Shown one piece after another: positions 15,983 through 26,002 of a stretch of DNA of 64,000 nucleotides (positions within the stretch are counted from its first letter, which is position 1; every line of letters starts with the position of its first letter). Source of the DNA: Hydrogenophaga pseudoflava NBRC 102511 (GTDB lineage Bacteria > Pseudomonadota > Gammaproteobacteria > Burkholderiales > Burkholderiaceae_C); the NCBI RefSeq assembly GCF_001592285.1, contig NZ_BCWQ01000013.1, positions 1 to 64,000 of the forward strand. The letters run 5' to 3'. A program made the position numbers and the translations under genes. Under the pieces are notes generated by a model that had not been told where the DNA came from, ran no database searches, and was given only the letters and a program-made list of their open reading frames with translations.

Positions 15983-16618
15983 TCAGGAAGGGGTTCCTGC
16001 CTCGCGCATGGCCTTCGCGGCCTCCACGTTCCCCAGGCCCTCCAGGCCCGCCGCGGCGCCGAGGCGGTCGCGCTCCTCTCGGTTCTGGCCGAGCTTGTAC
16101 TTGCCCACCAGCCGGGTGACTTCTATCTCCAGGCCGACGATGGCCTTGAGCAGGCCGTCGATGTAGTCGGTGGGCGCGTCACCCATCTTCCAGGGCTTCT
16201 GCTGCTGCGAGCGCGCCTCGTGCTCTCGCGTCAGCCGCGCCACCAGCCCGCGCAGGAAGCGCTCGTCGTCGCGCACGCGCAGCACGCCGTGCGCGTGCAC
16301 CACCGCGTAGTTCCAGGTCGGCACATGCCTGTGGTGCTCGGGCTTGCTCGGGTACCAGTTGGGCGAGATGTACCCGTCGGCGGCCCGGAAGACCACCAGC
16401 ACCTCGGTGTCGGCCGCCTGCTGCCACACCGGGTTGGCGCGCGCCACGTGGGCACGCAGCAGCCCGTGTGGTCCGACGGCGGTGTCGAGTTCGAAGGGAA
16501 TGTGGTTCGCGTCCAGCCCGTCGGGGCCGTGCGTGACCAGGGTGCCCAGCGGGTGCGCCTGCATGAGTGCGTGCAGGGCTTCCGGGCGTTGTTCTTCAAA
16601 TGCGGTGGGCAGGTACAT
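15983..16618 (-). CDS. FMN-binding PaiB-type protein
   Basis: 211 residues, normal length for PaiB (FMN-binding negative transcriptional regulator, split-barrel fold). The start MYLPTAFEEQRPEAL is typical, as are GTLVTHGPDGLDANHIPF, the YISPNWYPSKPEH segment and the VPTWNYAVVHAHG motif. PaiB represses sporulation and protease genes in Bacillus; in proteobacteria its role is mostly unknown and may be flavin-dependent. A shorter homolog lies 5 bases upstream on the same strand. Confidence 0.88.
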   Translation of the reverse strand: MYLPTAFEEQRPEALHALMQAHPLGTLVTHGPDGLDANHIPFELDTAVGPHGLLRAHVARANPVWQQAADTEVLVVFRAADGYISPNWYPSKPEHHRHVPTWNYAVVHAHGVLRVRDDERFLRGLVARLTREHEARSQQQKPWKMGDAPTDYIDGLLKAIVGLEIEVTRLVGKYKLGQNREERDRLGAAAGLEGLGNVEAAKAMREAGTPS

Positions 16619-16623
16619 GGTGG

Positions 16624-17154
16624 TCAGTGGGGCGATGTGTTCAGTGCGTGCTGCACCAGTGCAGCCATTGTGCGTGCGGCCTCGGAGCCCGAGGCGGTGA
16701 GGCCCACGACGGTGCCTTCGCGGTCGGCGCGCGCTTCGTCCTGGCTGGCCTTGAGCTTGCCTTCCAGGCGCTGGATGGCGATCTCGATGCCCGCACCATC
16801 GGCGGTCCACCGCACGGCGCCATGGGCATGGACCACCACGTAGTTCCAGGTGGGCACCACGCGGCCGTGTTCCGCCTTGCCGGGGTACCAGCCGGGGGAG
16901 ATGTAGGCCTGCGGTCCATGAAACACGACCAGCGAGGGGGCACCGGCCTGCACCGCGCGCCCCCCGGCGTCGTCCGGATCGATCCGGACGCTCAGTGTGC
17001 CGTGGTTGCCGCGCGTGCGGTCCAGCACGAAGGGCCGGTGGCTGGCGGTCAGGCCGTCCGCGCCCAGGCAGACCCAGGTGCCCAGCGGGTGCGCGTCGAT
17101 GAGGTCGAGCTGCGCGGCGCGGTCGTCGAAGCGGTGGTGCGGGGGGACGTACAT
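16624..17154 (-). CDS. Shortened PaiB-type FMN-binding paralog
   Basis: 176 residues. Homologous to the neighbour at 15983 over most of its length (MYVPPHHRFDDR, SPGWYPGKAEH, VPTWNYVVVHAHG), but about 35 residues are missing between the VHAHG motif and the C-terminal helix (IQRLEGKLKASQ), the part that in PaiB holds the W-x-x-x-D-A-P dimer/flavin segment. The frame is open with no internal stop, so it is a deletion variant and not an obvious pseudogene. Probably arose by tandem duplication and may have lost flavin or partner contact. Confidence 0.8.
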   Translation of the reverse strand: MYVPPHHRFDDRAAQLDLIDAHPLGTWVCLGADGLTASHRPFVLDRTRGNHGTLSVRIDPDDAGGRAVQAGAPSLVVFHGPQAYISPGWYPGKAEHGRVVPTWNYVVVHAHGAVRWTADGAGIEIAIQRLEGKLKASQDEARADREGTVVGLTASGSEAARTMAALVQHALNTSPH

Positions 17155-17183
17155 ATATAGATAGAGGGCGGTGCCGGCCGGGC

Positions 17184-17828
17184 TCAGCTGCCCTGCAGCG
17201 CGTGCCGCAGCAGCAGCACCGACAGCGCCCACATGGTCAGGCCGATCAGGCCGTCCAGCACCTGCCAGGCGCGGGGTTTTGCAAACAGCGGCGCCAGCCA
17301 GCGCGCGCCGAAGCCCAGGCCGCAGAACCAGACCAGGCTGGCGAGGCTGGAGCCGGCGATGAACCAGCCGCGCAGGCCGGCCGGCTGCTGGGCGCCGATG
17401 CTGCCCATCAGCATCACCGTGTCCAGGTAGACATGCGGGTTGAGCAGGGTGAACGCCGCCACCTGGGCCATCGCGGCGCCACGACTCAGGCCCGGGCCGC
17501 CGTCGGTCGCCTGCAGCTGGCTGGCGTGCCGGGCCCGCTGCAGCGCCTGCCAGCCGTACCAGGCCAGAAAGAGGGCGCCCGCCAGCGCCATGGCCTGCGC
17601 AAACGCCGGGTGCCGTCCCAACGCCTGGGCCATGCCCAGCACACCGGCGCTGATCAGCACCGCGTCGGCCAGGGCGCAGAACAGCACCACCGGCACCACA
17701 TGCTCGCGCCGCAGCCCCTGGCGCAGGACGAAGGCGTTCTGCGCGCCGATGGCGACGATGAGACTGAAGCAGAGCAGCAGGCCCTGCACGAACACGGGCA
17801 GCGCCTGGGCGAAAGACGTGGACAACAT
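17184..17828 (-). CDS. LysE/ArgO family amino-acid exporter
   Basis: 214 residues, six hydrophobic segments, the LysE fold. The family-specific GAQNAFVLRQGL lies near residue 30 and LLNPHVYLDTVMLMG near 130. Exports basic amino acids (lysine, arginine) across the inner membrane. I use the ATG at 17828, which matches known family starts. Divergent from an ArgP-like activator with an inverted repeat between them, the classic arrangement for control by intracellular Lys/Arg. Confidence 0.93.
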   Translation of the reverse strand: MLSTSFAQALPVFVQGLLLCFSLIVAIGAQNAFVLRQGLRREHVVPVVLFCALADAVLISAGVLGMAQALGRHPAFAQAMALAGALFLAWYGWQALQRARHASQLQATDGGPGLSRGAAMAQVAAFTLLNPHVYLDTVMLMGSIGAQQPAGLRGWFIAGSSLASLVWFCGLGFGARWLAPLFAKPRAWQVLDGLIGLTMWALSVLLLRHALQGS

Positions 17829-17852
17829 GGGCCGAGCTTGCCAGTGCTGGTG

Positions 17853-17880
17853 GATGAAGACAAACTGTCTTTCCTTCATC
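17853..17880. promoter_or_regulatory. Inverted repeats in the exporter-argP gap
   Basis: AAGACA-AAC-TGTCTT (17857-17871) is a perfect 6-bp dyad, overlapped by a wider pair GATGAAG (17853-17859) and CTTCATC (17874-17880). Placed in the 73-bp gap between divergent exporter and ArgP genes, it is a good candidate ArgP-binding region; binding itself is inferred. Confidence 0.45.
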
Positions 17881-17901
17881 TGCTTTAGAGAAACTGAATC
17901 C

Positions 17902-18798
17902 ATGCTCGATTACGCCGCCCTCAACGCCCTGGCCGCTGTGGTGCGCGAGGGCAGCTTCGATCGCGCGGCGCGCGCGCTGCACGTCACGCCCTCGGCGATC
18001 TCGCAGCGCATCCGCCTGCTGGAGGAGCGGGTGGGCTGCGCCCTGGTGGTGCGCGGCCAGCCCTGCCGGCCCACCGACACCGGCCGCCGCATGTGCCAGC
18101 ACATGGACCGCGTGCGCCTGCTGGAGGCGGAGCTGACCGACGCGCTGCCCGCCATCGCGCCCGAGGGTGGGGCGCGGGTCCATCTGCCGGTGGCCGTCAA
18201 CGCCGACAGCCTGGCCACCTGGTTCGCGCCCGCGCTGGCCGCCTTCGCCGCCGAGGCGCCGGTGCTGATGGAGCTGAGCGTGGACGACCAGGACCACACG
18301 GCCGAATGGCTGCGCACGGGCGCCGTGGTGGCCGCCGTCACCGGCACCGCGCGGCCGGCCACCGGCTGCAACAGCCAGCCGCTGGGCGTGATGCGCTACC
18401 TGGCCGCCGCCAGCCCGGCGTTCGTGGCACAGCACTTTGCGCAGGGGGTGGGCGCAGGCAGCCTGGCCCAGGCGCCCAGCCTGCTGTTCAACACCAAGGA
18501 CGAACTGCAGGCCAGCTGGGTGCGGCGCCTGTGCCACCGCCATGTGGAACTGCCGCGCCACACGTTGCCCTCGTCGCACGCCTTCGTCACCGCCGCGCTG
18601 GCCGGTATGGGCTGGGGCATGTTCCCGCAGGGCATGGTTGCACCGCAGCTGGCCGAGGGCTCGCTGGTGGAACTGGTGCCAGGCACGCCGCTGGATGTGC
18701 CGCTGTACTGGCAGACGGCGCGGGCGGCATCCGGCCTGCTCGACGGGCTGACCCGGCGGATGGTGGCCGCCGCGCGGGAGGCCCTGCGGCCCGGGTGA
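17902..18798 (+). CDS. argP: ArgP/IciA-type LysR regulator of the exporter
   Basis: 298 residues. N-terminal helix-turn-helix (LAAVVREGSFDRAARAL, TPSAISQRIRLLEERVG) closely matches the LysG/ArgP branch, as do TEWLRTG-like DHTAEWLRTGAVVAA and the VAAVTGTARPATGC segment. Such regulators activate lysE/argO when lysine or arginine is high. Divergent from the exporter at 17184, which supports the assignment. The symbol follows family and context. Confidence 0.9.
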   Translation: MLDYAALNALAAVVREGSFDRAARALHVTPSAISQRIRLLEERVGCALVVRGQPCRPTDTGRRMCQHMDRVRLLEAELTDALPAIAPEGGARVHLPVAVNADSLATWFAPALAAFAAEAPVLMELSVDDQDHTAEWLRTGAVVAAVTGTARPATGCNSQPLGVMRYLAAASPAFVAQHFAQGVGAGSLAQAPSLLFNTKDELQASWVRRLCHRHVELPRHTLPSSHAFVTAALAGMGWGMFPQGMVAPQLAEGSLVELVPGTPLDVPLYWQTARAASGLLDGLTRRMVAAAREALRPG

Positions 18799-18852
18799 GC
18801 CGGCGTCCTTTGTTAGGATGCTGCGCCCCCTGTTGTTCCCTGACCCTGTTAC

Positions 18853-20835
18853 ATGTCCCACCTGCCACACGCAGACAACTACCGCTCCGACATCGATGGC
18901 CTGCGTGCCATCGCCGTTTCTGCCGTCGTGATCCACCACGCGTTTCCCGAGCTGTTCCCGGGCGGCTTCGTCGGTGTGGACATCTTCTTCGTGATCTCGG
19001 GCTACCTCATCAGCTCGATCATCCTGGACAACCTGGCCCGCAACCGCTTCAGCTTCGCGGACTTCTACGCGCGGCGCGTCAAGCGCATCTTCCCGGCCCT
19101 GTTCCTGGTGCTGGCGTCCACGCTGGCCTACGGCTGGTTCGTGCTCTCGCCGCTGGAATACAAGGCGGTGGGCAAGCACGCGCTGGCGGGCAGCTTCTTC
19201 GTGTCCAACTTTGCGTTCTGGCAGGAGGCCGGCTACTTCGACGCCTCGGCGGTCGAAAAGCCGCTGCTGCACCTGTGGTCGCTGGCCATCGAGGAGCAGT
19301 TCTACATGTTCTGGCCGCTGGTGCTGGTGGTGCTGCACCGCGTGGGCCAACCCAAGCGGATCTGGATCGCAGCCCTGCTGCTGGCCTCGCTGGCGTTCAA
19401 CCTCTGGCTGGTGCGCCTCGACGATCCGAACCCGGCCTTCTACAACCCGCTGGGGCGCTTCTGGGAAATGATGATGGGCGCCTTCCTGGCCGCCAGCCGC
19501 CCCGCACCGGGCACCAAGGTGCAGCATGCCGGGGCCCGGGTGCAATGGCTCTCCACCGCCGGTGTGGTGCTGATGGCCGCCGTCATGGTCAAGCTCGACC
19601 CCGAACGCCGCTTCCCCGGCGGCTGGGCCTTTGCCGCCACCCTGGCCACCTGCCTGATGATCGCCGCCGGCCCGCGCGGCTGGTTCAACCGCTACGTGCT
19701 GTCGAGCAAGCCCATGGTCTGGATCGGTCTGATCAGCTACCCGCTCTACCTCTGGCACTGGCCGCTGCTGGCTTACCCGCACATCGAAAACGGCGGCGTG
19801 CCTCCGGCGCTGCACCAGGTCGGCTGGGTGCTGCTGGCTGTGCTGCTGGCCTGGCTGACCTACCGGCTGGTGGAAACGCCGATCCGCTTCGGCCACTGGC
19901 GCCAGTGGCGCTTCACCACCGTGGCGCTGAGTGCCGGGGTGGCGATGACGGGCCTGACCGGCTTCACCATCTACAAGCAGGACGGCCAGCCCGAGCGGCT
20001 GCAGCGCCTGGCGGCCAACCAGCCGGGGCAGGACGGCACGCCCGAACAGATCCAGGCCCTGCTCAAGACGCTCTCGTCCAAGGGCGGCCGGCCCGCCATC
20101 ATCGAAGGCTGGCGCGACGGCGACTGCATGCTCGACTACAAGCTGCCGGCGAGCCACTACAAACCCTTCTGCGTCGAGCAGAAGCGCCCGCTGGTCTTCC
20201 TCTGGGGCGACTCGCACGCCGGCTCGCTCTACCCGGGCTTCAAGGCCCTGCAGGACAGCGGCAGGTACAGCTTCGGCCTGGGCGAGCGCACCGCGGCCAT
20301 CTGCCCGCCCATCCTGGGCATCGACCCGCGCCCGCTGTGCAAGAGCCTGAACGACGACACCATCCGCGTCATCCGCGAGACCAAGCCGGACATCGTGGTG
20401 CTCTATGCGTGGTGGCACGAGGGCAAGGTCAAGGGGCGCTACAAGGACACCTCGGGCCTGGAGCCCACCGTGGCCGAACTCAAGAAGGCCGGCGTCAAGC
20501 GCATCGTGCTGCTCGGCGCCGTGCCCTACTGGCGCGAAGACCTGCCCAAGCTGCTGCTGAAGGTGTGGCGCGAGCAGCAGCGCATCCCGCTGCGCCTGGG
20601 CGACGAGTACCTGGACCCGCACGTCAAGGCCGCCACGGCCGAGATGCGCCAGCGCGCCAAGGCCATGGGCATCGAGTTCATCTCCGGCATGGACTACTTC
20701 TGCAACCGCCAGGGCTGCCTCACGCGCATGGAGCCCGGCTCCGCCGAACCCCTGAGCTACGACTACGGGCACCTGACGCTGCCCGCGGTGAAGTACTACG
20801 TCGAGCAGATCGCGCCGCTGATCCTCAAGCCCTGA
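18853..20835 (+). CDS. OafA/YrhL-type O-acyltransferase with SGNH domain
   Basis: 660 residues. The first half (about 10-350) is an acyltransferase-3 membrane domain with ten or so TM helices; it opens YRSDIDGLRAIAV and has the essential His pair in VVIHHAFPELFP followed by GGFVGVDIFFVISG. The second half (about 400-655) is a periplasmic SGNH domain with the nucleophile Ser in LWGDSHAGS and the D-x-x-H pair in DYGHLTLP. The fusion typically acetylates O-antigen or other cell-surface glycans. It follows argP by 54 bases; no polysaccharide genes adjoin it. Confidence 0.93.
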   Translation: MSHLPHADNYRSDIDGLRAIAVSAVVIHHAFPELFPGGFVGVDIFFVISGYLISSIILDNLARNRFSFADFYARRVKRIFPALFLVLASTLAYGWFVLSPLEYKAVGKHALAGSFFVSNFAFWQEAGYFDASAVEKPLLHLWSLAIEEQFYMFWPLVLVVLHRVGQPKRIWIAALLLASLAFNLWLVRLDDPNPAFYNPLGRFWEMMMGAFLAASRPAPGTKVQHAGARVQWLSTAGVVLMAAVMVKLDPERRFPGGWAFAATLATCLMIAAGPRGWFNRYVLSSKPMVWIGLISYPLYLWHWPLLAYPHIENGGVPPALHQVGWVLLAVLLAWLTYRLVETPIRFGHWRQWRFTTVALSAGVAMTGLTGFTIYKQDGQPERLQRLAANQPGQDGTPEQIQALLKTLSSKGGRPAIIEGWRDGDCMLDYKLPASHYKPFCVEQKRPLVFLWGDSHAGSLYPGFKALQDSGRYSFGLGERTAAICPPILGIDPRPLCKSLNDDTIRVIRETKPDIVVLYAWWHEGKVKGRYKDTSGLEPTVAELKKAGVKRIVLLGAVPYWREDLPKLLLKVWREQQRIPLRLGDEYLDPHVKAATAEMRQRAKAMGIEFISGMDYFCNRQGCLTRMEPGSAEPLSYDYGHLTLPAVKYYVEQIAPLILKP

Positions 20836-20841
20836 GCGCGC

Positions 20842-21150
20842 TCAGAACTGCCTGAACAGGGCCGCCGCCACAATCCCGGCCGCAATCGCCGGCAGCGGCT
20901 TCTTGAGCACCAGCATCACCACCGCGGTGGTGGCCAGTGCCGCGCGGGCGCCCAGGTCGCCCTGCGCGGCCAGCGGCGCCAGCACGGCCACCAGCACCGA
21001 ACCCGACATGGCCGCGATGAACCGGCGCACGCGCGGGCCGATGGGCACCAGGGACATGACGAACACACCGCCCCAGCGGGTGGCCAGGGTCACCAGCGCC
21101 ATCACGGCGACGATCAGCAGCGGGCCCCAGCCCGTGGATTCAACGCTCAT
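20842..21150 (-). CDS. azlD: Branched-chain amino-acid export subunit AzlD
   Basis: 102 residues with three or four hydrophobic segments, the AzlD/YgaH pattern (LVTLATRWGGVFVMSLVP, then VAVLAPLAA). It pairs with AzlC to export branched-chain amino acids. A GTG codon directly precedes the chosen ATG; GGAAGGAAGAG lies just upstream and fits either. The start overlaps the azlC stop region, so the two are translationally coupled. Confidence 0.9.
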   Translation of the reverse strand: MSVESTGWGPLLIVAVMALVTLATRWGGVFVMSLVPIGPRVRRFIAAMSGSVLVAVLAPLAAQGDLGARAALATTAVVMLVLKKPLPAIAAGIVAAALFRQF

Positions 21151-21862
21151 CACTCTCTTCCTTCCACAGCAGACCCAGCAGGCCGCCGGCCAGCGTGCCC
21201 GTCACCACATGGCTGTTCTCCGGCAGCCAGCGCCAGGCCGCGAGCGAGGCACCGGCCGCCATCACCCAGATCAGCAGCATGCGCAGGTTCTTCTCGCCAC
21301 CCACCACCATGGCGAGCAGGAAGCAGCCCATCACCATGTCCAGGCCCCAGCGCCGCGCGTCGGCGATCAGGCTGCCCACCTGCGTGCCCAGCACGGTGCC
21401 GACGATCCAGAACACCCACAGCGCCAGGCCACCGCCCAGCAGCAGCCCCAGGCCCGGCTGTCCGCGCCCCAGGGCCTGCATGGCGAGCGCCCAGTTGGAA
21501 TCCGACGCCAGCGCCATCACGCCATAGCGCCGCGCGGGCGGCAGCTGACGCAGCCAGGGGTAGAGCGTGGCGCCCATCAGCAGGTGGCGCGCATTGATGG
21601 CGAACACGGTCAGCGCCAGGGGCAGCAACGGAACTTGTGGTCCCCACAGGTCCAGCACCGCGAACTGCGCCGCGCCGGCGAACACGGCCGAACTCATCAG
21701 CACCGCCCATGGGGTGTCCAGTCCTTGCTGCAGGGACGCGAGGCCGAAGGCCGCGCCAAACACCAGCACGAACAGGGCGATCGGCAGCATCTCGCGAAAG
21801 CCTGCCCACACCAGCCGGCGGGTGAGGGCACTTTGTGAGCGGAGGTCATCGGTTGTGGTCAT
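21140..21862 (-). CDS. azlC: Branched-chain amino-acid export subunit AzlC
   Basis: 240 residues, about seven hydrophobic segments. AzlC hallmarks include GFREMLPIALFVLVFGAAFG and SSAVFAGAAQFAVLDLW near the N-terminus and FAINARHLLMGATL in the middle. Inner-membrane exporter subunit for leucine, isoleucine, valine and analogues. Divergent from a LysR gene at 21952, suggesting that regulator controls azlCD in place of the Lrp-type regulator used elsewhere. Confidence 0.92.
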   Translation of the reverse strand: MTTTDDLRSQSALTRRLVWAGFREMLPIALFVLVFGAAFGLASLQQGLDTPWAVLMSSAVFAGAAQFAVLDLWGPQVPLLPLALTVFAINARHLLMGATLYPWLRQLPPARRYGVMALASDSNWALAMQALGRGQPGLGLLLGGGLALWVFWIVGTVLGTQVGSLIADARRWGLDMVMGCFLLAMVVGGEKNLRMLLIWVMAAGASLAAWRWLPENSHVVTGTLAGGLLGLLWKEESDER

Positions 21863-21878
21863 GGGGCGAGACTGTGCC

Positions 21879-21894
21879 GGGTTTCATGAATCCC
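21879..21894. promoter_or_regulatory. Near-palindrome in the azlC-LysR gap
   Basis: A 16-bp element reading GGGTTTCATGAATCCC is symmetrical at all but one pair of positions. It lies 17 bases before azlC and 57 before the LysR gene, where a regulator site is expected. Weak evidence alone. Confidence 0.35.
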
Positions 21895-21951
21895 GAAAAG
21901 CGCAAAATTCACATCGTTTCCATTCGATAACCGCATGCAAGGACGCCGCCC

Positions 21952-22821
21952 ATGACCCCGCAGGATCTGCAGATCGACTGGCTCAGATGCTTTGTGGCGG
22001 TGGTCGACGCCGGCTCGCTGTCGGCCGCGGCCGGCGAGGTGCACCGCTCGCAGTCGGCCGTGAGCATGCAGCTCAAGAAGCTGGAGGACGCGGCGGGCCG
22101 GCGCCTGCTGGAGCGCGGGCCGCGCAAGCTGCAGCTCACACCCGACGGCCAGACCCTGCTGGGCTACGCCCGGCGCATGCTCGACCTGCAGGCCGAGGCG
22201 CAGGCCGCGCTGCACGGCGACGAGCTGACCGGCCGCGTGCGCCTGGGCGTGCCCGACGACTACGCCGCGAAATACCTCACGCCGGTGCTCAAGCGCTTCG
22301 CGCCCAAGCACAGCGGGGTCGAGATCGAGCTGCACTGCGAGCAGTCGCCATCGCTGATCCCGCGCGTGGCGCGTGGCGAGCTGGACCTGGCGCTGGTCTC
22401 GCGCGACCACGCGCGGCGCGGCACCCTGCTGTTCCACGAGCCCATGGTCTGGGTCGGCTCGGCGCAGTTCGAGCTGTGGCGGCGCGACCCGCTGCCGATC
22501 GCGGTGTACGAGGAAGCCAGTCTGGCAAGGCGCGGTGCCATCCAGTCGCTGGCGCAGCAGGGGCGGCGCTACAAGGTGGTCTACAACAGCTCCAGCCTGG
22601 CGGGCCAGATCGCGGCGGTGGACAGCGGCCTGGCCGTGGCCGTGCTCACGCAGTGCAGCGCGCCGCCGCACCTCCAGGTGCTGGGCGCCGAGCAGGGCCT
22701 GGGCCCGCTGATCCCGATGGAGGTGGGCGTCTACCGCAGCCGCGAGTCGCGCGGCAACAAGGCGGTGGACAGCCTGCACGACCTGCTGGTGAAGACGCTG
22801 CGGCTGGCCGGGGCGCATTGA
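21952..22821 (+). CDS. LysR family transcriptional regulator
   Basis: 289 residues. Helix-turn-helix at about 10-68 (CFVAVVDAGSLSAAAGEV, SQSAVSMQLKKLED), then an effector domain with VRLGVPDDYAAKYLTPVL typical of this subgroup. Divergent from azlCD. The ABC exporter starts 63 bases downstream on the same strand and could be affected by read-through. Confidence 0.92.
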   Translation: MTPQDLQIDWLRCFVAVVDAGSLSAAAGEVHRSQSAVSMQLKKLEDAAGRRLLERGPRKLQLTPDGQTLLGYARRMLDLQAEAQAALHGDELTGRVRLGVPDDYAAKYLTPVLKRFAPKHSGVEIELHCEQSPSLIPRVARGELDLALVSRDHARRGTLLFHEPMVWVGSAQFELWRRDPLPIAVYEEASLARRGAIQSLAQQGRRYKVVYNSSSLAGQIAAVDSGLAVAVLTQCSAPPHLQVLGAEQGLGPLIPMEVGVYRSRESRGNKAVDSLHDLLVKTLRLAGAH

Positions 22822-22884
22822 ACGCCTGTGCCCGGTTTTGACGCATGTCAGGCGCCTTTGGCCAGGTTGCGCGAACATAGGGGG

Positions 22885-23622
<738 letters not shown>

Positions 23623-23632
23623 GCGCTCCGAG

Positions 23633-26002
23633 ATGAGCACGCTGCACACCAAACTCTGGCGCGACCTCAGGCGCCTGCGTGCGCAGGTGCTCACCATCGC
23701 GGTGGTGGTGGCCATCGGCGTGGCGGGCTTCGTCGGCATGTTCGCGGTGCACGACTCGCTCAAGACCTCGCGCGATGCCTTCTACGCGGACAACCGCCTG
23801 GCCGACCTGTTCGCCGGCATCAAGCGCGCGCCGGTGTCGCTGGGCGAACGCATCCGCGCCATCCCCGGCGTGGCCGAGGTCAAGCTCGCCGTGGTGTTCG
23901 ACGCCCAGGTGGACCTGCCCGAAGTGGTGCAGCCGGTCACCGGCCGCTTCATCGGGCTGGACCTGTCGGCCGCGCAGGCCGGGCGCCAGGGGCTGAATGC
24001 GCTCAGCCTCAAGCAGGGGCGCTGGCCCGAGCGCGGGGCCCAGCTCGAAGCCCTGGTCAGCGACCGCTTCGCCGCCGCCCGCAGCCTCAAGCCCGGCGAC
24101 GTGGTGCACGCCATCCTCAACGGCCGGCGCGAGCGCATCCACCTGGTGGGCACGGCCGCCACGCCCGAATACGTGTTCGCCTCGCAGGGCGGGGCGCCCG
24201 ACGACACGGGATTTGGCATCTGGTGGATCGACGGCGCCCGCATGACCGAGCTGTTCGACATGCAGGGCGCGTTCAACCAGGCCTCGCTGCGGCTCGAAGC
24301 CGGCGTGCCCGAACGCGCCGTGCTCACGCCGCTGGACCGCCTGCTCGAACCCTACGGCAGCATCGGCGCCGTGGGGCGCGACCGGCAGCTCTCCACCAAG
24401 ATCGTCAGCGACGAACTGGCGCAGCTCAAGGTCATGGGCACGGTGCTGCCGGCCATCTTCCTGGCCGTGGCCATGTTCATCCTCAACGTGGTGCTCAGCC
24501 GCCAGGTGGCCACGCAGCGCAGCCAGATCGCCGCGCTCAAGGCCCTGGGCTACGCCGACGGCGCTATCGCGTGGCACTACATCCAGCTCGCGCTGGTCAT
24601 CGCCGGGCTGGGCGTCGTGGTGGGCCTGGGCCTGAGCCAGCTGATCGGCCGAGGCATGCTCAGCCTGTACGACGAGGTGTTCCGCTTCAACCGCTTGGCC
24701 TACGCCACCGACACCACACTGGTCCTGCTCTCGGCCGCCATCGCCGGGCTGGCCGCCGCCGCCGGCACCTGGACCGCCATCCACGCCGTGGTGCGGCTGC
24801 GGCCGGCGCAGGCCATGCTGCCGCCCGCGCCGCCGGCCTACACCGCCACGCTGGTCGAGCGCCTGGGCCTGGGGCGCTTCCTGTCCACCAGCGCGCGCAT
24901 GGTGGTGCGCAACCTCGAACGCCGGCCGCTGCGCGCCGCCTTCACCGTCACCGGCATCGCGCTGGCCGTCGCGCTGCAGATCTCGGGCGCGTTCTGGCTG
25001 GACGCCATCGCCCACATCGTGGACGTGCAGTTCCGTCAGGTGCAGCAGGGCGACGTGCTGGTCAACTTCCACCGGCCGGTGCCCGTGACCGTGGTGCGCG
25101 ACCTGCAGCGCCTGCCCGGCGTGCTCGACGCCGAGGTCTACCGCACCGAGCCGGTGAAGGTGACGCTGCGCGGGCGCAGCCACGACACCGCGGTGATGGC
25201 CCTGCGCGGCAACGCCAGGCTGATGCGCCTGGTGGACGAAGACCGCGGCGCGCTGGCCCTGCCGGCGCACGGCGTGGTGCTCTCGGGCCTGCTGGCGCGC
25301 GAGCTCGGCGCCCAGGTGGGCGACCGCATCACGCTGCAGTTCCGCCTGTGGAGCCGGCGCAGCGTGGAGGTGGAGGTGGTTGACATCGCGCGCACCATGT
25401 TCGGCCAGCTGCTCTACATGAACCTGGACACCCTCAACCGCCTGGCCGGCGATGGCGACGGCGTGGCCGACGCGGCGCTGCAGGTGGACCCGGCCGCCAT
25501 GCCCGCCTTCTGGGCCGCGGTGAAGGCGGCGCCCGGCATCAACTCGGTGTTCGACAAGGCCAGCTCCATGGCCGAGTTCAACCACCGCACCGAACGCAAC
25601 ATGGGCGTGTTCAGCGGCATCCTCACGCTGTTTGCGGTGGCCATGGCGGTGGGCATCATCTACAACGCCGCGCGCATCTCGCTCTCGGAACGCGCGTGGG
25701 AACTGGCCAGCCTGCGCGTGCTGGGCATGACGCGGGCCGAAGTGTCGGTGCTGCTGCTGGCCGAGCTGGCGGCCGAGCTGCTGGTGGCGCTGCCGCTGGG
25801 GGCGCTGGCCGGCTGGGGCCTGGCCACGCTGATGATGCAGCTCATGGCCAGCGACGCGATTGATTTTCCGGTGGTCATCGAACCGTCCACCTACGCCTCG
25901 GCCGCCCTCATCGTGCTGGCCGCCGGTGTGGCCAGCGCGCTGCTGGTGCGCCGCCACATCGACCGCCTGGATCTGGTTTCTGTCTTGAAGGTACGCGAAT
26001 GA
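23633..26002 (+). CDS. ABC exporter permease with two FtsX domains
   Basis: 789 residues. An N-terminal membrane helix (about 18-40) leads into a periplasmic domain, then a first FtsX block of three helices (about 270-390), a second helix and periplasmic region (about 440-650), and a final FtsX block (about 665-785). This ten-helix, duplicated FtsX layout is that of large MacB-related exporters. With the ATPase and the HlyD-type protein it would push a substrate (peptide, lipid or drug) out of the periplasm. Its stop overlaps the next start (ATGA). Confidence 0.92.
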   Translation: MSTLHTKLWRDLRRLRAQVLTIAVVVAIGVAGFVGMFAVHDSLKTSRDAFYADNRLADLFAGIKRAPVSLGERIRAIPGVAEVKLAVVFDAQVDLPEVVQPVTGRFIGLDLSAAQAGRQGLNALSLKQGRWPERGAQLEALVSDRFAAARSLKPGDVVHAILNGRRERIHLVGTAATPEYVFASQGGAPDDTGFGIWWIDGARMTELFDMQGAFNQASLRLEAGVPERAVLTPLDRLLEPYGSIGAVGRDRQLSTKIVSDELAQLKVMGTVLPAIFLAVAMFILNVVLSRQVATQRSQIAALKALGYADGAIAWHYIQLALVIAGLGVVVGLGLSQLIGRGMLSLYDEVFRFNRLAYATDTTLVLLSAAIAGLAAAAGTWTAIHAVVRLRPAQAMLPPAPPAYTATLVERLGLGRFLSTSARMVVRNLERRPLRAAFTVTGIALAVALQISGAFWLDAIAHIVDVQFRQVQQGDVLVNFHRPVPVTVVRDLQRLPGVLDAEVYRTEPVKVTLRGRSHDTAVMALRGNARLMRLVDEDRGALALPAHGVVLSGLLARELGAQVGDRITLQFRLWSRRSVEVEVVDIARTMFGQLLYMNLDTLNRLAGDGDGVADAALQVDPAAMPAFWAAVKAAPGINSVFDKASSMAEFNHRTERNMGVFSGILTLFAVAMAVGIIYNAARISLSERAWELASLRVLGMTRAEVSVLLLAELAAELLVALPLGALAGWGLATLMMQLMASDAIDFPVVIEPSTYASAALIVLAAGVASALLVRRHIDRLDLVSVLKVRE

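Noticed and set aside
16624..20772. A very long minus-strand open frame of over 1300 codons covering the LysE, ArgP and acyltransferase region
   Set aside because: It is a mirror frame created by high GC. Real genes with intact motifs occupy other frames; only its last 177 codons (the PaiB-like gene from 17154) are real.
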